Shown: positions 1-7,948 of the stretch, one piece after another | Layout of the letters: every line of letters starts with the position of its first letter | Position numbering within the stretch: position 1 is the first letter of the stretch | IMG/VR virus record: IMGVR_UViG_3300030419_001823 | Location: 1 to 36,464 of that record | Source: a virus | Length of the DNA: 36,464 bases | Reading direction: 5' to 3' (one strand) | Notes under the pieces: generated by a model | Told to the model about the DNA's origin: nothing | The model's input: the letters and a program-made list of their open reading frames with translations, nothing else | The model's database searches: none | Program-made: the position numbers and the translations under genes

Positions 1-1
1 T

Positions 2-130
2 TGGCGGGAAATTATTAAATTCCAGTGGAAAAAAGGATTTCTATGTCCTGAATGTGGTAGAGCAACCTTAAAATATAAGGGAGAAGATACAGTTGAATGT
101 TCCAAGTGTGGATTCACAGGGAGAGTGTAA
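2..130 (+). CDS. Zinc-ribbon miniprotein, 5' end cut by the window
   Basis: The frame is open from base 2 to the TAA at 128-130, giving 42 residues. It contains two CxxC knuckles, CPECG (residues 15-19) and CSKCG (33-37), separated by 14 residues, the layout of a small zinc ribbon. Such ribbons bind zinc and often mediate nucleic-acid or protein contact; no specific partner can be named. The visible start reads W-R-E-I-I-K, which matches the N-terminal tag M-x-W-x-x-I-I-K seen on several other proteins here. I infer that only about two or three residues are missing and that the protein is a roughly 45-residue tagged ribbon. It ends 2 bases before the next ATG, so the two are probably translated together. 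Confidence 0.7.
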   Translation, partial: WREIIKFQWKKGFLCPECGRATLKYKGEDTVECSKCGFTGRV

Positions 131-132
131 TT

Positions 133-336
133 ATGACGGATGAAAAAGAAGTTACAGAAAAGATAGAAAAGGCCGAAGATATGGTCGAAGAAGTTTTAGA
201 AGAATTAGAAGATTTAGGATTAGTTGATGAGGCTACTGCGAATAAAATTTTAGCAAAGGTATCACAATACAAACGCTATATTCTATTAGCAGTTCCTGTT
301 GTTATTGCTCTTGTAGCCGCTATTAGTGCGCTATGA
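133..336 (+). CDS. Small C-terminally anchored membrane protein
   Basis: This 67-residue protein starts at the ATG at 133, just after the zinc-ribbon stop. An upstream in-frame ATG at 97 lies inside the zinc-ribbon gene and is unlikely. Residues 1-45 are very acidic and helical, with heptad-like spacing. Residues 48-67 are a continuous hydrophobic segment (ILLAVPVVIALVAAISAL) preceded by K-R, a single membrane span at the extreme C-terminus. The layout is that of a tail-anchored protein with its soluble part in the cytoplasm. Position before the packaging genes suggests a late-expressed protein. A holin-like or membrane-docking role is possible but not shown. No family recognised. Confidence 0.75.
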   Translation: MTDEKEVTEKIEKAEDMVEEVLEELEDLGLVDEATANKILAKVSQYKRYILLAVPVVIALVAAISAL

Positions 337-346
337 GGGTGATAAT

Positions 347-2074
347 ATGGTTAGACCTATTGCATGGAGAGATGTAATTCGGCGGGGAACTAAAGAATTA
401 CAAGCAGTAGAACCAAAGATAGCAAAAGATGAGAAAATATTATTAAGTTATTTAAAGGCATTTAAGGAGGCACTTTCTGAAGTGCAATCTGAAGGCCAAG
501 TTAAAAATACATTAGTAGTAAGTGCTTTAGGGACTAATACTAATGAAGAAAAACTACAAGAATTTATTTCTATCTTGGATAAAAAACTACAAGGTAGTGA
601 TTTAGGAAAGGGTAAAGAAAAACTACAAAATATTCTAAAAGAGTTTGAAACTAAACCAATAGCATTTACAGATTTAGTTGATTTTTATAAACGAAATGAA
701 GCAATAGCCGAAACTGTTTTTGGTGAAGTAGAGTTTGATAAAGATAAAATTATTGAGTCTTTGGAAGGTATATTAAAAAGACCTAATATAAATGTTAGTA
801 GTATTAAAGCAGTAAGTGAAGCATTAGGTTTATGGGAAAGCCTATCTATATATGAGTCACCTTCTAAAGATTATGACGTAGTTTCATTTACTGAGTTTAA
901 AGATGTTATGCAGGATAGTTATACTACCCCTAAAAGATTTAAAGAATTACTTAAGAATCTTAAAAAAGCAGGGTGGTTAGAACCACCATTAACTAGGTAT
1001 GAACCTAAACAAAGTCTTCAACAAAACGTAGGAGATATAGCAACTGCATCAAGAATGCCCATACACGCGTTATATGAAAGAATGAAACAGTTTAATGATA
1101 GAGTAAATATTTTCGCAAAGGGAAGAGTAAAAATGTATAAAGGTAGTAAACAAGGAGTAGGTAGAAATCCTATAATTGCTAAATATAGAGTTTATGCCGC
1201 GTGGAAAACCAGTGTAAAAAACTGGAATAAGAACTATCCTAATTTAAAAAGAAGTCCTAATGAGGCCAAAATAGAAGAAGATAAAATAGTAAATTCTTTA
1301 ATATCCAAAGAACAAAACGAATTAAAACAATTTGAAGACTGGGACACTAGTAAGTTTGGTACAAGTGTAGAAACAGAAATAAATATAGAAAAAGATATAG
1401 GTTCTTTAGCGTCAAATCTATTTAGTGATAATATTAATTACGCGAGAATATTTTTAATCGCATTCCCCGAAGAACAAGAATCAGATAATAATTTTAATTA
1501 TTTATTTAGTTATGATTTACCAGAAAATCTATCTGAATTAAATTTAGATATAGTGTTAGAGGTAATATTTACTATGATGGCTGACTTTAATATAAATGTT
1601 GAAAAATATGATTCGCAATTAAATGTGATAAGAGAAAGAATACTTAATGCAGATGAAAATAATATGTTTAGTTATGAAAATAATAATTTACAATATAGTA
1701 CAGGAGGGATAGAAGCAGTTAACTGGGAGGATGATATTCAAGATATTACAGGGTTAATAGACAACTTTATAACTGATTTAGGTTCTGACCTACAATTACT
1801 GGGTAATAATATATGCGAAGAAATACACGCGACTATTCTACAAAATATTAATAAAAAAACTAGTCGCTCTTTTGGAATTAATAGATATAGACCATATTCA
1901 ATATCTGAAGAAGCAGAAGCAGCCGGTATGGGTAAAAAAACACCTAAAGGAGAAACCAAGCAAAAAGAAAGGGATAAGGGAACAATACAAGAATACTTAT
2001 CAACTTATCATATACCATTAGAATCAGGAACTAAAGAAACAGCAAATATAATAGTGAGGAAGATAGATGGATAA
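347..2074 (+). CDS. Large unknown protein (575 aa) with N-terminal W-x-x-I tag
   Basis: The start is the ATG at 347, preceded by GGGTGATAAT; an in-frame ATG at 326 overlaps the preceding gene and lacks such a site. No family is recognised. The N-terminus contains I-A-W-R-D-V-I-R-R, a version of the tag found on several proteins here. The rest looks mainly helical and is rich in Lys, Glu, Asn and Ile. A basic stretch around residues 255-310 (many Lys/Arg with Trp and Tyr) could contact nucleic acid. The C-terminal part (about 530-555) is Lys/Gly-rich and looks disordered. It overlaps the next gene by 8 bases. Its place upstream of terminase suggests a head-associated or internal virion protein, but that is inference. 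Confidence 0.85.
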   Translation: MVRPIAWRDVIRRGTKELQAVEPKIAKDEKILLSYLKAFKEALSEVQSEGQVKNTLVVSALGTNTNEEKLQEFISILDKKLQGSDLGKGKEKLQNILKEFETKPIAFTDLVDFYKRNEAIAETVFGEVEFDKDKIIESLEGILKRPNINVSSIKAVSEALGLWESLSIYESPSKDYDVVSFTEFKDVMQDSYTTPKRFKELLKNLKKAGWLEPPLTRYEPKQSLQQNVGDIATASRMPIHALYERMKQFNDRVNIFAKGRVKMYKGSKQGVGRNPIIAKYRVYAAWKTSVKNWNKNYPNLKRSPNEAKIEEDKIVNSLISKEQNELKQFEDWDTSKFGTSVETEINIEKDIGSLASNLFSDNINYARIFLIAFPEEQESDNNFNYLFSYDLPENLSELNLDIVLEVIFTMMADFNINVEKYDSQLNVIRERILNADENNMFSYENNNLQYSTGGIEAVNWEDDIQDITGLIDNFITDLGSDLQLLGNNICEEIHATILQNINKKTSRSFGINRYRPYSISEEAEAAGMGKKTPKGETKQKERDKGTIQEYLSTYHIPLESGTKETANIIVRKIDG

Positions 2075-4613
2075 CGACTTAATTAATTTAATTAATAGGT
2101 ACTGGTCTTTTTTAGCCAGTAATAGAACTGAAAGGGCAGAAACCCAATTAATCAGAATAGCGAAACACGGAGGCGCTGATGATGATATTACGGCAGAAAA
2201 TGAAGCACCCTATATCGAAGCGGCCTTAGCAGATTTAAAAGAGCAAAGAGAAATATTTATTGATTATTTTACAAGTCGTATTACAATAAAAAGAGGTGAT
2301 GTAATAACAACGCTTGACGAATCACATATACCCAAATCTTATTCATATAATGCATTATCTAGTAGGTACGATAATATAGATACAGCAGATTTTGATTTAC
2401 CTTCTAGACAAATAGATAGACTTAAGGCTAGAGCAGAACGAGCATTTACAGCAACAGTAAGTCCAGAAACACTTAGCACTCAATATCAAGTATTTACAGA
2501 TGAAGAGGAACGCGTATTTAATGAAATTATTAATTCGGTGGGAATAGATGTATTAGATATTGATGTGGATTTTACAGAATTAGTTCAAAAAGTTACAACA
2601 AAACGAGCCACCTCTTTAGCAAATAGGAGAGCAACCTATACCTATTGGGGTAAAGTAAATCAAATATACGAAGCATTTATTGATGGATTAAATGATAATC
2701 CTCAATTATTATATAAATTACACGAATCAGGTGTTAGAAATGTACCTAATTATATTATACAAAGTCCACCTGTATCTTTTAAACAGGCAGTTAATCCCAA
2801 ACACATTATAATTAAACAACTTTTAACGGCAAGAATATTAGGAACTAAACTAAGTTCTAAATTAGAGTCTTTAGAATTAGGTACTCAATATTCTAAAATA
2901 GACCCCGATACTAATAGACCAGTAGTAGAAGGTACTCTTGATAGCGCATACGATAAGGTAACTGAAATAGATGAGTTACTAGAAGATATATCTAGGGGTG
3001 ATATATCTAATAACCCAGATGCATTTGAACCTAGTGAACCAATTGACCCATTATTAGCAATTATATTACAACATGAGGAATTACCTGTTGTTCTTAAGAG
3101 AGAAGAAATACAGAAACATGTAGAATCAATAGTAGCAGATTTAGAAATTCAGGCTGGAGAATATCTAGAACATTTAGCAGAAGAGTTAGAAGGCTTAAAA
3201 GAAGATTTAGGTCATAATTTAGAATTGTATGCTCCAGTAGATATGGATAGATATTATTTTGCTATAATGGATGGCGAAGGAATAAACGTTAATAAGTTTA
3301 AATTACATGCTGAAGGTAATTCGTTTATAGTGGGTATGGGAGAAATACAAGTTATAAGTCAAGAAGCAGAAGAAGCACAAATTTCTCTAGCCAATCAACA
3401 ATTTATAGATTATCAAGAAGCGGTAGATTTTATAAATGAAAATACAACTAAATTAATGAAGGCATTAGCAAATACTATTTACCAAATTCCTGCTTGGGGA
3501 AGAACCTTTTCTGAACCTAGTAAAAGAACTGCTAAACCACATGAAACTGTTACTGATGAGGAAGAAAGAGGAATTTCTTATGAATTACCTCCTTTAGCAA
3601 GACCACCAAGTACCAGTCGTTCCAAATATGGAGGAACTCTTGCTCCAACCTATTCACCAACACAAGAATATGAAGTGCCTGATAACTTAAACACTATAAC
3701 TACATTACTAAATAAGTATTATTATAGGGCTTTGGTAGGTCAGAATATAATATATGATGATTTACCAAACTTTGTTAAAAAACCAGCCTACGCAGGTTTA
3801 CAACGAAATATATCTAAAGACCCAGTAAATAAACTTATTAGGGAAATATATTCTGGAACTCATAGACCTACTTTTAATGATGAAAGTTTTAAAGCAATTT
3901 CAAACTTTGTAGATATATTAAATAGAGGAATTTCTAAATGGAGTCCGGATATTAGTAATAATTTTAGTGAATTTACAGAATCTATTATTAGGTTATTTAC
4001 TGTTTTACCTGATAATGAATTACGCCAATTGAATAAGAATTTAAATATTTATTTAGGCGCAATATTATTTGATATTTGGAATAGAACGAGGGGTGAAGAA
4101 GAAAATGAACCTAGTTATCAGGGTAGGTCGTTAAGTAAGTGGGCTAATGATTATGCTGTTGAAGGTAGTGGCGAAATTAGTTTAATAAATATTGCTAGAC
4201 TATTTCAAGATGAACGCTTTAAACAATATATAATTAGCGAAGAATCTACTGATTTTACTGAAAGTGAACATAAGACGTTTATAAATAAAATCTATGGTCG
4301 TTCAGGTATTGTTGCTAATTTACTTAGAGCATCTAAGAAATATAAATTAACATCCTACAATAGAGCAGTATTAGATTCTTTAGATATTATACGCAAACAA
4401 AATAATTTACCTGTATACAAAGGTCAATTAGATGTAGATTCCTATGACGATATGGTCTATACTATTAGTAAAATAAAAACATATCATGGGGTAGATGTTT
4501 TTGCTTCAGATGTAAATATGATTGTTAAAAGCGACACTACAATAAAACAATTAGTTAGTACGATGGGATTACCCGACGAAATTATTTATCACATAAGGGG
4601 ACTATTTAGATGA
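2067..4613 (+). CDS. Very large unknown protein (848 aa)
   Basis: The ATG at 2067 overlaps the end of the 575-residue protein and follows a GTGAGGA ribosome-binding site. I recognise no family. The protein is long, acidic and mainly helical, with Glu/Leu-rich probable coiled-coil stretches around residues 345-400, where E, L and K recur with heptad-like spacing. A Pro/Ser/Thr-rich segment near residues 500-540 (PPLARPPSTSRSKYGG and neighbours) looks like a flexible linker separating two folded halves. There are no cysteine clusters, nucleotide-binding loops or membrane spans that I can see. It overlaps the acetyltransferase gene by 4 bases, so coupled translation is likely. A structural or ejected internal protein would fit the size and place. 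Confidence 0.85.
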   Translation: MDNDLINLINRYWSFLASNRTERAETQLIRIAKHGGADDDITAENEAPYIEAALADLKEQREIFIDYFTSRITIKRGDVITTLDESHIPKSYSYNALSSRYDNIDTADFDLPSRQIDRLKARAERAFTATVSPETLSTQYQVFTDEEERVFNEIINSVGIDVLDIDVDFTELVQKVTTKRATSLANRRATYTYWGKVNQIYEAFIDGLNDNPQLLYKLHESGVRNVPNYIIQSPPVSFKQAVNPKHIIIKQLLTARILGTKLSSKLESLELGTQYSKIDPDTNRPVVEGTLDSAYDKVTEIDELLEDISRGDISNNPDAFEPSEPIDPLLAIILQHEELPVVLKREEIQKHVESIVADLEIQAGEYLEHLAEELEGLKEDLGHNLELYAPVDMDRYYFAIMDGEGINVNKFKLHAEGNSFIVGMGEIQVISQEAEEAQISLANQQFIDYQEAVDFINENTTKLMKALANTIYQIPAWGRTFSEPSKRTAKPHETVTDEEERGISYELPPLARPPSTSRSKYGGTLAPTYSPTQEYEVPDNLNTITTLLNKYYYRALVGQNIIYDDLPNFVKKPAYAGLQRNISKDPVNKLIREIYSGTHRPTFNDESFKAISNFVDILNRGISKWSPDISNNFSEFTESIIRLFTVLPDNELRQLNKNLNIYLGAILFDIWNRTRGEEENEPSYQGRSLSKWANDYAVEGSGEISLINIARLFQDERFKQYIISEESTDFTESEHKTFINKIYGRSGIVANLLRASKKYKLTSYNRAVLDSLDIIRKQNNLPVYKGQLDVDSYDDMVYTISKIKTYHGVDVFASDVNMIVKSDTTIKQLVSTMGLPDEIIYHIRGLFR

Positions 4614-5158
4614 AATATAAAATAGATACAGATAAAATTTATAGTGAGTCAGAATTAATAAGTCTTTGGGAAAAACAAGGAAAGGTAAGAACACCTAGAG
4701 TTGAAAGTAAATGGTTATCACCGCTTGCTGCAAAAACTCTTACTGGTGCAATTATAGCACAAGATGAAAAGGGAAATGTATTAGCCCACACTGGTTGGAT
4801 TGACTTAGAAGATAATTTAGTATTAACTGGGGGAGTATTTGTTCCTGTAAGTAATGAAAGAAAGGGATTAGGTACTGCCTTATTACACGCTAGAGATAAA
4901 TTATTTGAAGATAAAGGAGTATTAAGTGTTACCACTAACCCTTCACCTTTTTGGATAGCAAAGGTTAGTAAATTATATCCTCTTGTTAAAAAACTAACAA
5001 GTATTCCTGAAAAATATAGAGAGCAGGTAAAAGATGCATTAAAGCACTATAAAGGAATTAAAAGAAAAGATGGAACAATAGTTAACGCTAAAGTTTTTTA
5101 CAGACCACCTAAAAATAAACCTATGAAGAAGGCATGGAGTATCATCAAGAAGGAGTGA
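4610..5158 (+). CDS. GNAT-family N-acetyltransferase
   Basis: The 182-residue product has the acetyl-CoA pyrophosphate loop of the GNAT fold at residues 84-90 (R-K-G-L-G-T-A, matching R/Q-x-x-G-x-G/A) followed by a helix (ALLHARDKLFE). It is preceded by two strand-like segments (AAKTLTGAIIAQ; NLVLTGGVFVPV). The last third is basic and extends beyond the core. GNAT enzymes transfer acetyl from acetyl-CoA to an amine; the substrate cannot be read from the sequence. The 4-base overlap with the upstream gene and 4-base gap to terminase place it in the late operon, so a virion protein or a host translation or defence factor could be the target. Family assignment is fairly firm, substrate unknown. 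Confidence 0.8.
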   Translation: MKYKIDTDKIYSESELISLWEKQGKVRTPRVESKWLSPLAAKTLTGAIIAQDEKGNVLAHTGWIDLEDNLVLTGGVFVPVSNERKGLGTALLHARDKLFEDKGVLSVTTNPSPFWIAKVSKLYPLVKKLTSIPEKYREQVKDALKHYKGIKRKDGTIVNAKVFYRPPKNKPMKKAWSIIKKE

Positions 5159-5162
5159 TGAT

Positions 5163-6584
5163 ATGACTAATCTATTACACGAAATGGACTTAAAGATGTC
5201 CGATGGTAATTTTGAATATTTTTTTACTAAGGTATTAGGATATGAAATGGCCCCATTCCATAAAGAATGGTTAGAAGAAGTAAAGACTGGTAATCGCACA
5301 GTTATTATTTGTAGTCGTGACCACGGAAAATCTGTTTTCTTTCATTCTTGGTGTGTATATCAATTAATATTTCAAGAGCCTCCGTATCAAATGCTTTACA
5401 TTTCTTCTAACCATAAACAGACTATGGTACATATGAAAGATATTGATAGAATGTTTACTAATAATGAAGTAATAAAAAAATTTAAACCTAAAGCGGGATG
5501 GGCCGTAGGTGCTATGCGCTTAACAAACGGAAATGAAATACTTGAGCGTTCCGTTGGTTCACAGATTCGTGGACTTCACCCTCAAGAAATTATTATTGAC
5601 GACCCACTAAAAGAGTTTTCAATGAATGCTATTCAACGCGTAACTGATTGGTTTTGGGGTGATATGATACCTACTCTTCACCATACAGCCGCCCTTAGAA
5701 TGGTTGGTACGCCATTTACTTATACAGATATATTTTCACAACTATCAGAAAATCCTGCATATGATGTTAAAAGATACCCTGCTATTAATCAAGCAGGAGA
5801 AGCATTATGGCCGGGTCGGTGGGATAAAGATAAATTAGAACAAAGAAAAATGGAAATTGGTTCTAGTAAATTTACAAGAGAATATTTATGTATTCCTATT
5901 AGTACTAATACAATGTTATTCGACCCTGAACATGTAGAGGCTTGTAAAGATAGAGATGCAGTTTTAACTTCTATGCGTACATCAGATGACCTAACTTATT
6001 TTATTGGTTATGACCCAGCAATATCGGCAAATGGTGATTGGACTGTTATGACCGTATTAGAAGTTGATGAGGATATGAATAAAAAAATAGTACAGATATT
6101 TAGAGCGCAGGGATTAGATTTTAGAGAACATATTATGCATATCATGGACTTGTGTAGAAGGTATCAACCAGAAACAGTTATGATTGAAACAAATACTTTC
6201 GCTAAAGCCTTCGCTATGGAACTTAAAAATATAAGTGATTTTCCGGTAAGAGAATTTACTATGAGTCGCAAAAAGAAACAAGAAATTATTCTTAATCTAC
6301 AAATGAATATAGATAATCATAAAATAATATTCCCTTATGGTAACGAGGAATCTATATCAGTTTGTAGGCAATTAATACAGGAACTAGAAGCCTTTGGAAT
6401 TAATCATAATGGAAAGATAGAAGGAGTAGGTGCTCATGATGATATGGTTATATCTTTAGCATTGGCTAATTACGCTACTAAAAGATATTCAGATTCATTT
6501 ACATTAATAGATGATGAGGGAATCTTTAATAATGGCCCTCCTTCTGTACCATTTATAGGAGGTGGAATATATGGTGTTAATTAA
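5163..6584 (+). CDS. terL: Terminase large subunit (packaging ATPase/nuclease)
   Basis: This motor protein docks on the portal, pumps DNA into the prohead with ATP and cuts the genome. The 473-residue protein has both domains. ATPase: Walker A C-S-R-D-H-G-K-S at residues 50-57, Walker B I-I-I-D-D-P at 143-148, coupling motif V-G-T-P-F at 181-185. RNase H-like nuclease: first Asp in I-G-Y-D-P (D284), Glu in M-I-E-T-N (E342), final Asp pair in A-H-D-D-M-V (426-427). All key acidic residues are present, so it should be active. The start follows AAGGAGTGATGAT. No small terminase subunit is recognisable nearby. The 3' end overlaps the endonuclease gene by 14 bases. Confidence 0.97.
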   Translation: MTNLLHEMDLKMSDGNFEYFFTKVLGYEMAPFHKEWLEEVKTGNRTVIICSRDHGKSVFFHSWCVYQLIFQEPPYQMLYISSNHKQTMVHMKDIDRMFTNNEVIKKFKPKAGWAVGAMRLTNGNEILERSVGSQIRGLHPQEIIIDDPLKEFSMNAIQRVTDWFWGDMIPTLHHTAALRMVGTPFTYTDIFSQLSENPAYDVKRYPAINQAGEALWPGRWDKDKLEQRKMEIGSSKFTREYLCIPISTNTMLFDPEHVEACKDRDAVLTSMRTSDDLTYFIGYDPAISANGDWTVMTVLEVDEDMNKKIVQIFRAQGLDFREHIMHIMDLCRRYQPETVMIETNTFAKAFAMELKNISDFPVREFTMSRKKKQEIILNLQMNIDNHKIIFPYGNEESISVCRQLIQELEAFGINHNGKIEGVGAHDDMVISLALANYATKRYSDSFTLIDDEGIFNNGPPSVPFIGGGIYGVN

Positions 6585-7947
6585 GGTCGACACAGAAGAA
6601 GTTAGAGAAAAACTTGAAGAGATAGAATCTATTCGAGAAGAAACTGAAACTGAATTAGAACCAGTAGTTAATGAATTACGTCAGTCGTTAAATAAATCAG
6701 AAGTAGATACTTGGTTAGATATGCAATCTAATAATGAATTAGAAATTATTAAATCAATTTCTACATTATGTAAAATAAATTTAACCGAGGCTATGGAATT
6801 AATACCTACATATCCTAGTTCCCCAATTGTAGGAGAACAGCAATTACCCGACTTAGTAAAAGAAATGAGAAACATACGTAGGGGTCTTAAAGGAAACCAC
6901 CGTGAAAGTATTGCTAAGGGGATTGACCATCTTATTACTGCTTATCAAGAATATATTAATAAATGTATAAAATCTATATATTGGTTAAGACCATATAGAA
7001 GTCCTTTATTAGATATTAATTTATCCGAATCAAAAATTAAAAAGTTATACTCTATTAAAGATGGAGAACGTAGAGAAATTATAATTGATAATTTATGTAA
7101 GATGTGGAATGCTAAACTAGATAGAAGAAATTTAGATTATGGTTCTGAATATTCTAAATTATCTAAAGAAATTTCAGAAGGTAAAAAGGAAATATCTGGT
7201 ATTTTAAGAGGCATAACACCACAAGAAATTAGAAAAAGTAGAAAGGAATTAATACAAGAAGAGGTATTAGATTTAATTTGTAATAATCCCGGTATTACTT
7301 CATCTACAATATTTGAAAGATTAGACTCAAAATATTCAAGATATACTACGCCTGCTATTATTGCTAAAATGGCTAAAGGTATCGGTGCAACAAAAATCGA
7401 CGACGAATATTATTTAATTAAATCTCTTATTAAAAAGGATTTATATTCTTATGTAGCGGGCTTTATAGATTCAGATGGGTATATAACTATGGATAGTAAA
7501 TTCTCACCGAGAGTAGGTATGGTTGCTACCGGTAATAGAGGTAAGGCATTCTTCACAGAATTAGAGAGTGAACTTAAATGTGGTCGTTTACATTTAGACC
7601 AAAAGGCCGGTGAAAATAATAGAAGCCAACACAGATTAAATTTTTATAGTGCTAATGATATAGGTGTTATACTAGAAAAGTGCATACCTCATCTTAGAAT
7701 GAAAAAATCTCAAGGTAAATTAGTTAGAGAAGCCCTAAGAATAAAAAAGAATCATAAAAAACAACCTTGGGCAAAGGAAAGACTTAATGAGATATTTCAA
7801 TTAATTAAATATGAAAATTGGAAGGATGCTAGGAATAGTTATGAATTAGATAAGTATGGAGTAAATCCCGAAACAGTAGTTAAGTATTTTGATAATTGTA
7901 AAAATAACGTAATGGATGAATTAGAATCTATAATAAAGGAGGAATAA
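6571..7947 (+). CDS. Winged-helix/LAGLIDADG endonuclease-domain protein
   Basis: The 458-residue protein has three parts. Residues 1-220 are helical, charged and unrecognised. Residues 226-284 look like a winged helix (E-E-V-L-D-L-I-C-N-N-P-G-I-T-S-S-T-I-F turn, then a wing ending D-D-E-Y-Y-L). Residues 290-395 form a LAGLIDADG nuclease domain with the signature V-A-G-F-I-D-S-D-G at 295-303, Asp in the metal position. One motif means it should dimerise. The ATG at 6571 is chosen because AGGAGGTG lies 6 bases upstream; a GTG at 6562 would sit inside that site. It overlaps terL and ends 1 base before the portal. It is free-standing, not an intein or visible intron. It may be a homing element or a packaging nuclease. 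Confidence 0.85.
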   Translation: MVLIKVDTEEVREKLEEIESIREETETELEPVVNELRQSLNKSEVDTWLDMQSNNELEIIKSISTLCKINLTEAMELIPTYPSSPIVGEQQLPDLVKEMRNIRRGLKGNHRESIAKGIDHLITAYQEYINKCIKSIYWLRPYRSPLLDINLSESKIKKLYSIKDGERREIIIDNLCKMWNAKLDRRNLDYGSEYSKLSKEISEGKKEISGILRGITPQEIRKSRKELIQEEVLDLICNNPGITSSTIFERLDSKYSRYTTPAIIAKMAKGIGATKIDDEYYLIKSLIKKDLYSYVAGFIDSDGYITMDSKFSPRVGMVATGNRGKAFFTELESELKCGRLHLDQKAGENNRSQHRLNFYSANDIGVILEKCIPHLRMKKSQGKLVREALRIKKNHKKQPWAKERLNEIFQLIKYENWKDARNSYELDKYGVNPETVVKYFDNCKNNVMDELESIIKEE

Positions 7948-7948
7948 T

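Noticed and set aside
326-346. Earlier ATG for the 575-residue protein
   Set aside because: It lies in the membrane peptide gene with no site upstream; ATG 347 follows GGGTGATAAT.
6562-6570. GTG start for the endonuclease gene
   Set aside because: The GTG is part of the AGGAGGTG ribosome-binding site that serves the ATG at 6571.
7450-7900. LAGLIDADG domain as an intein or intron in terL or the portal
   Set aside because: Both neighbouring genes are complete and uninterrupted, with motifs in order, so nothing has been split.
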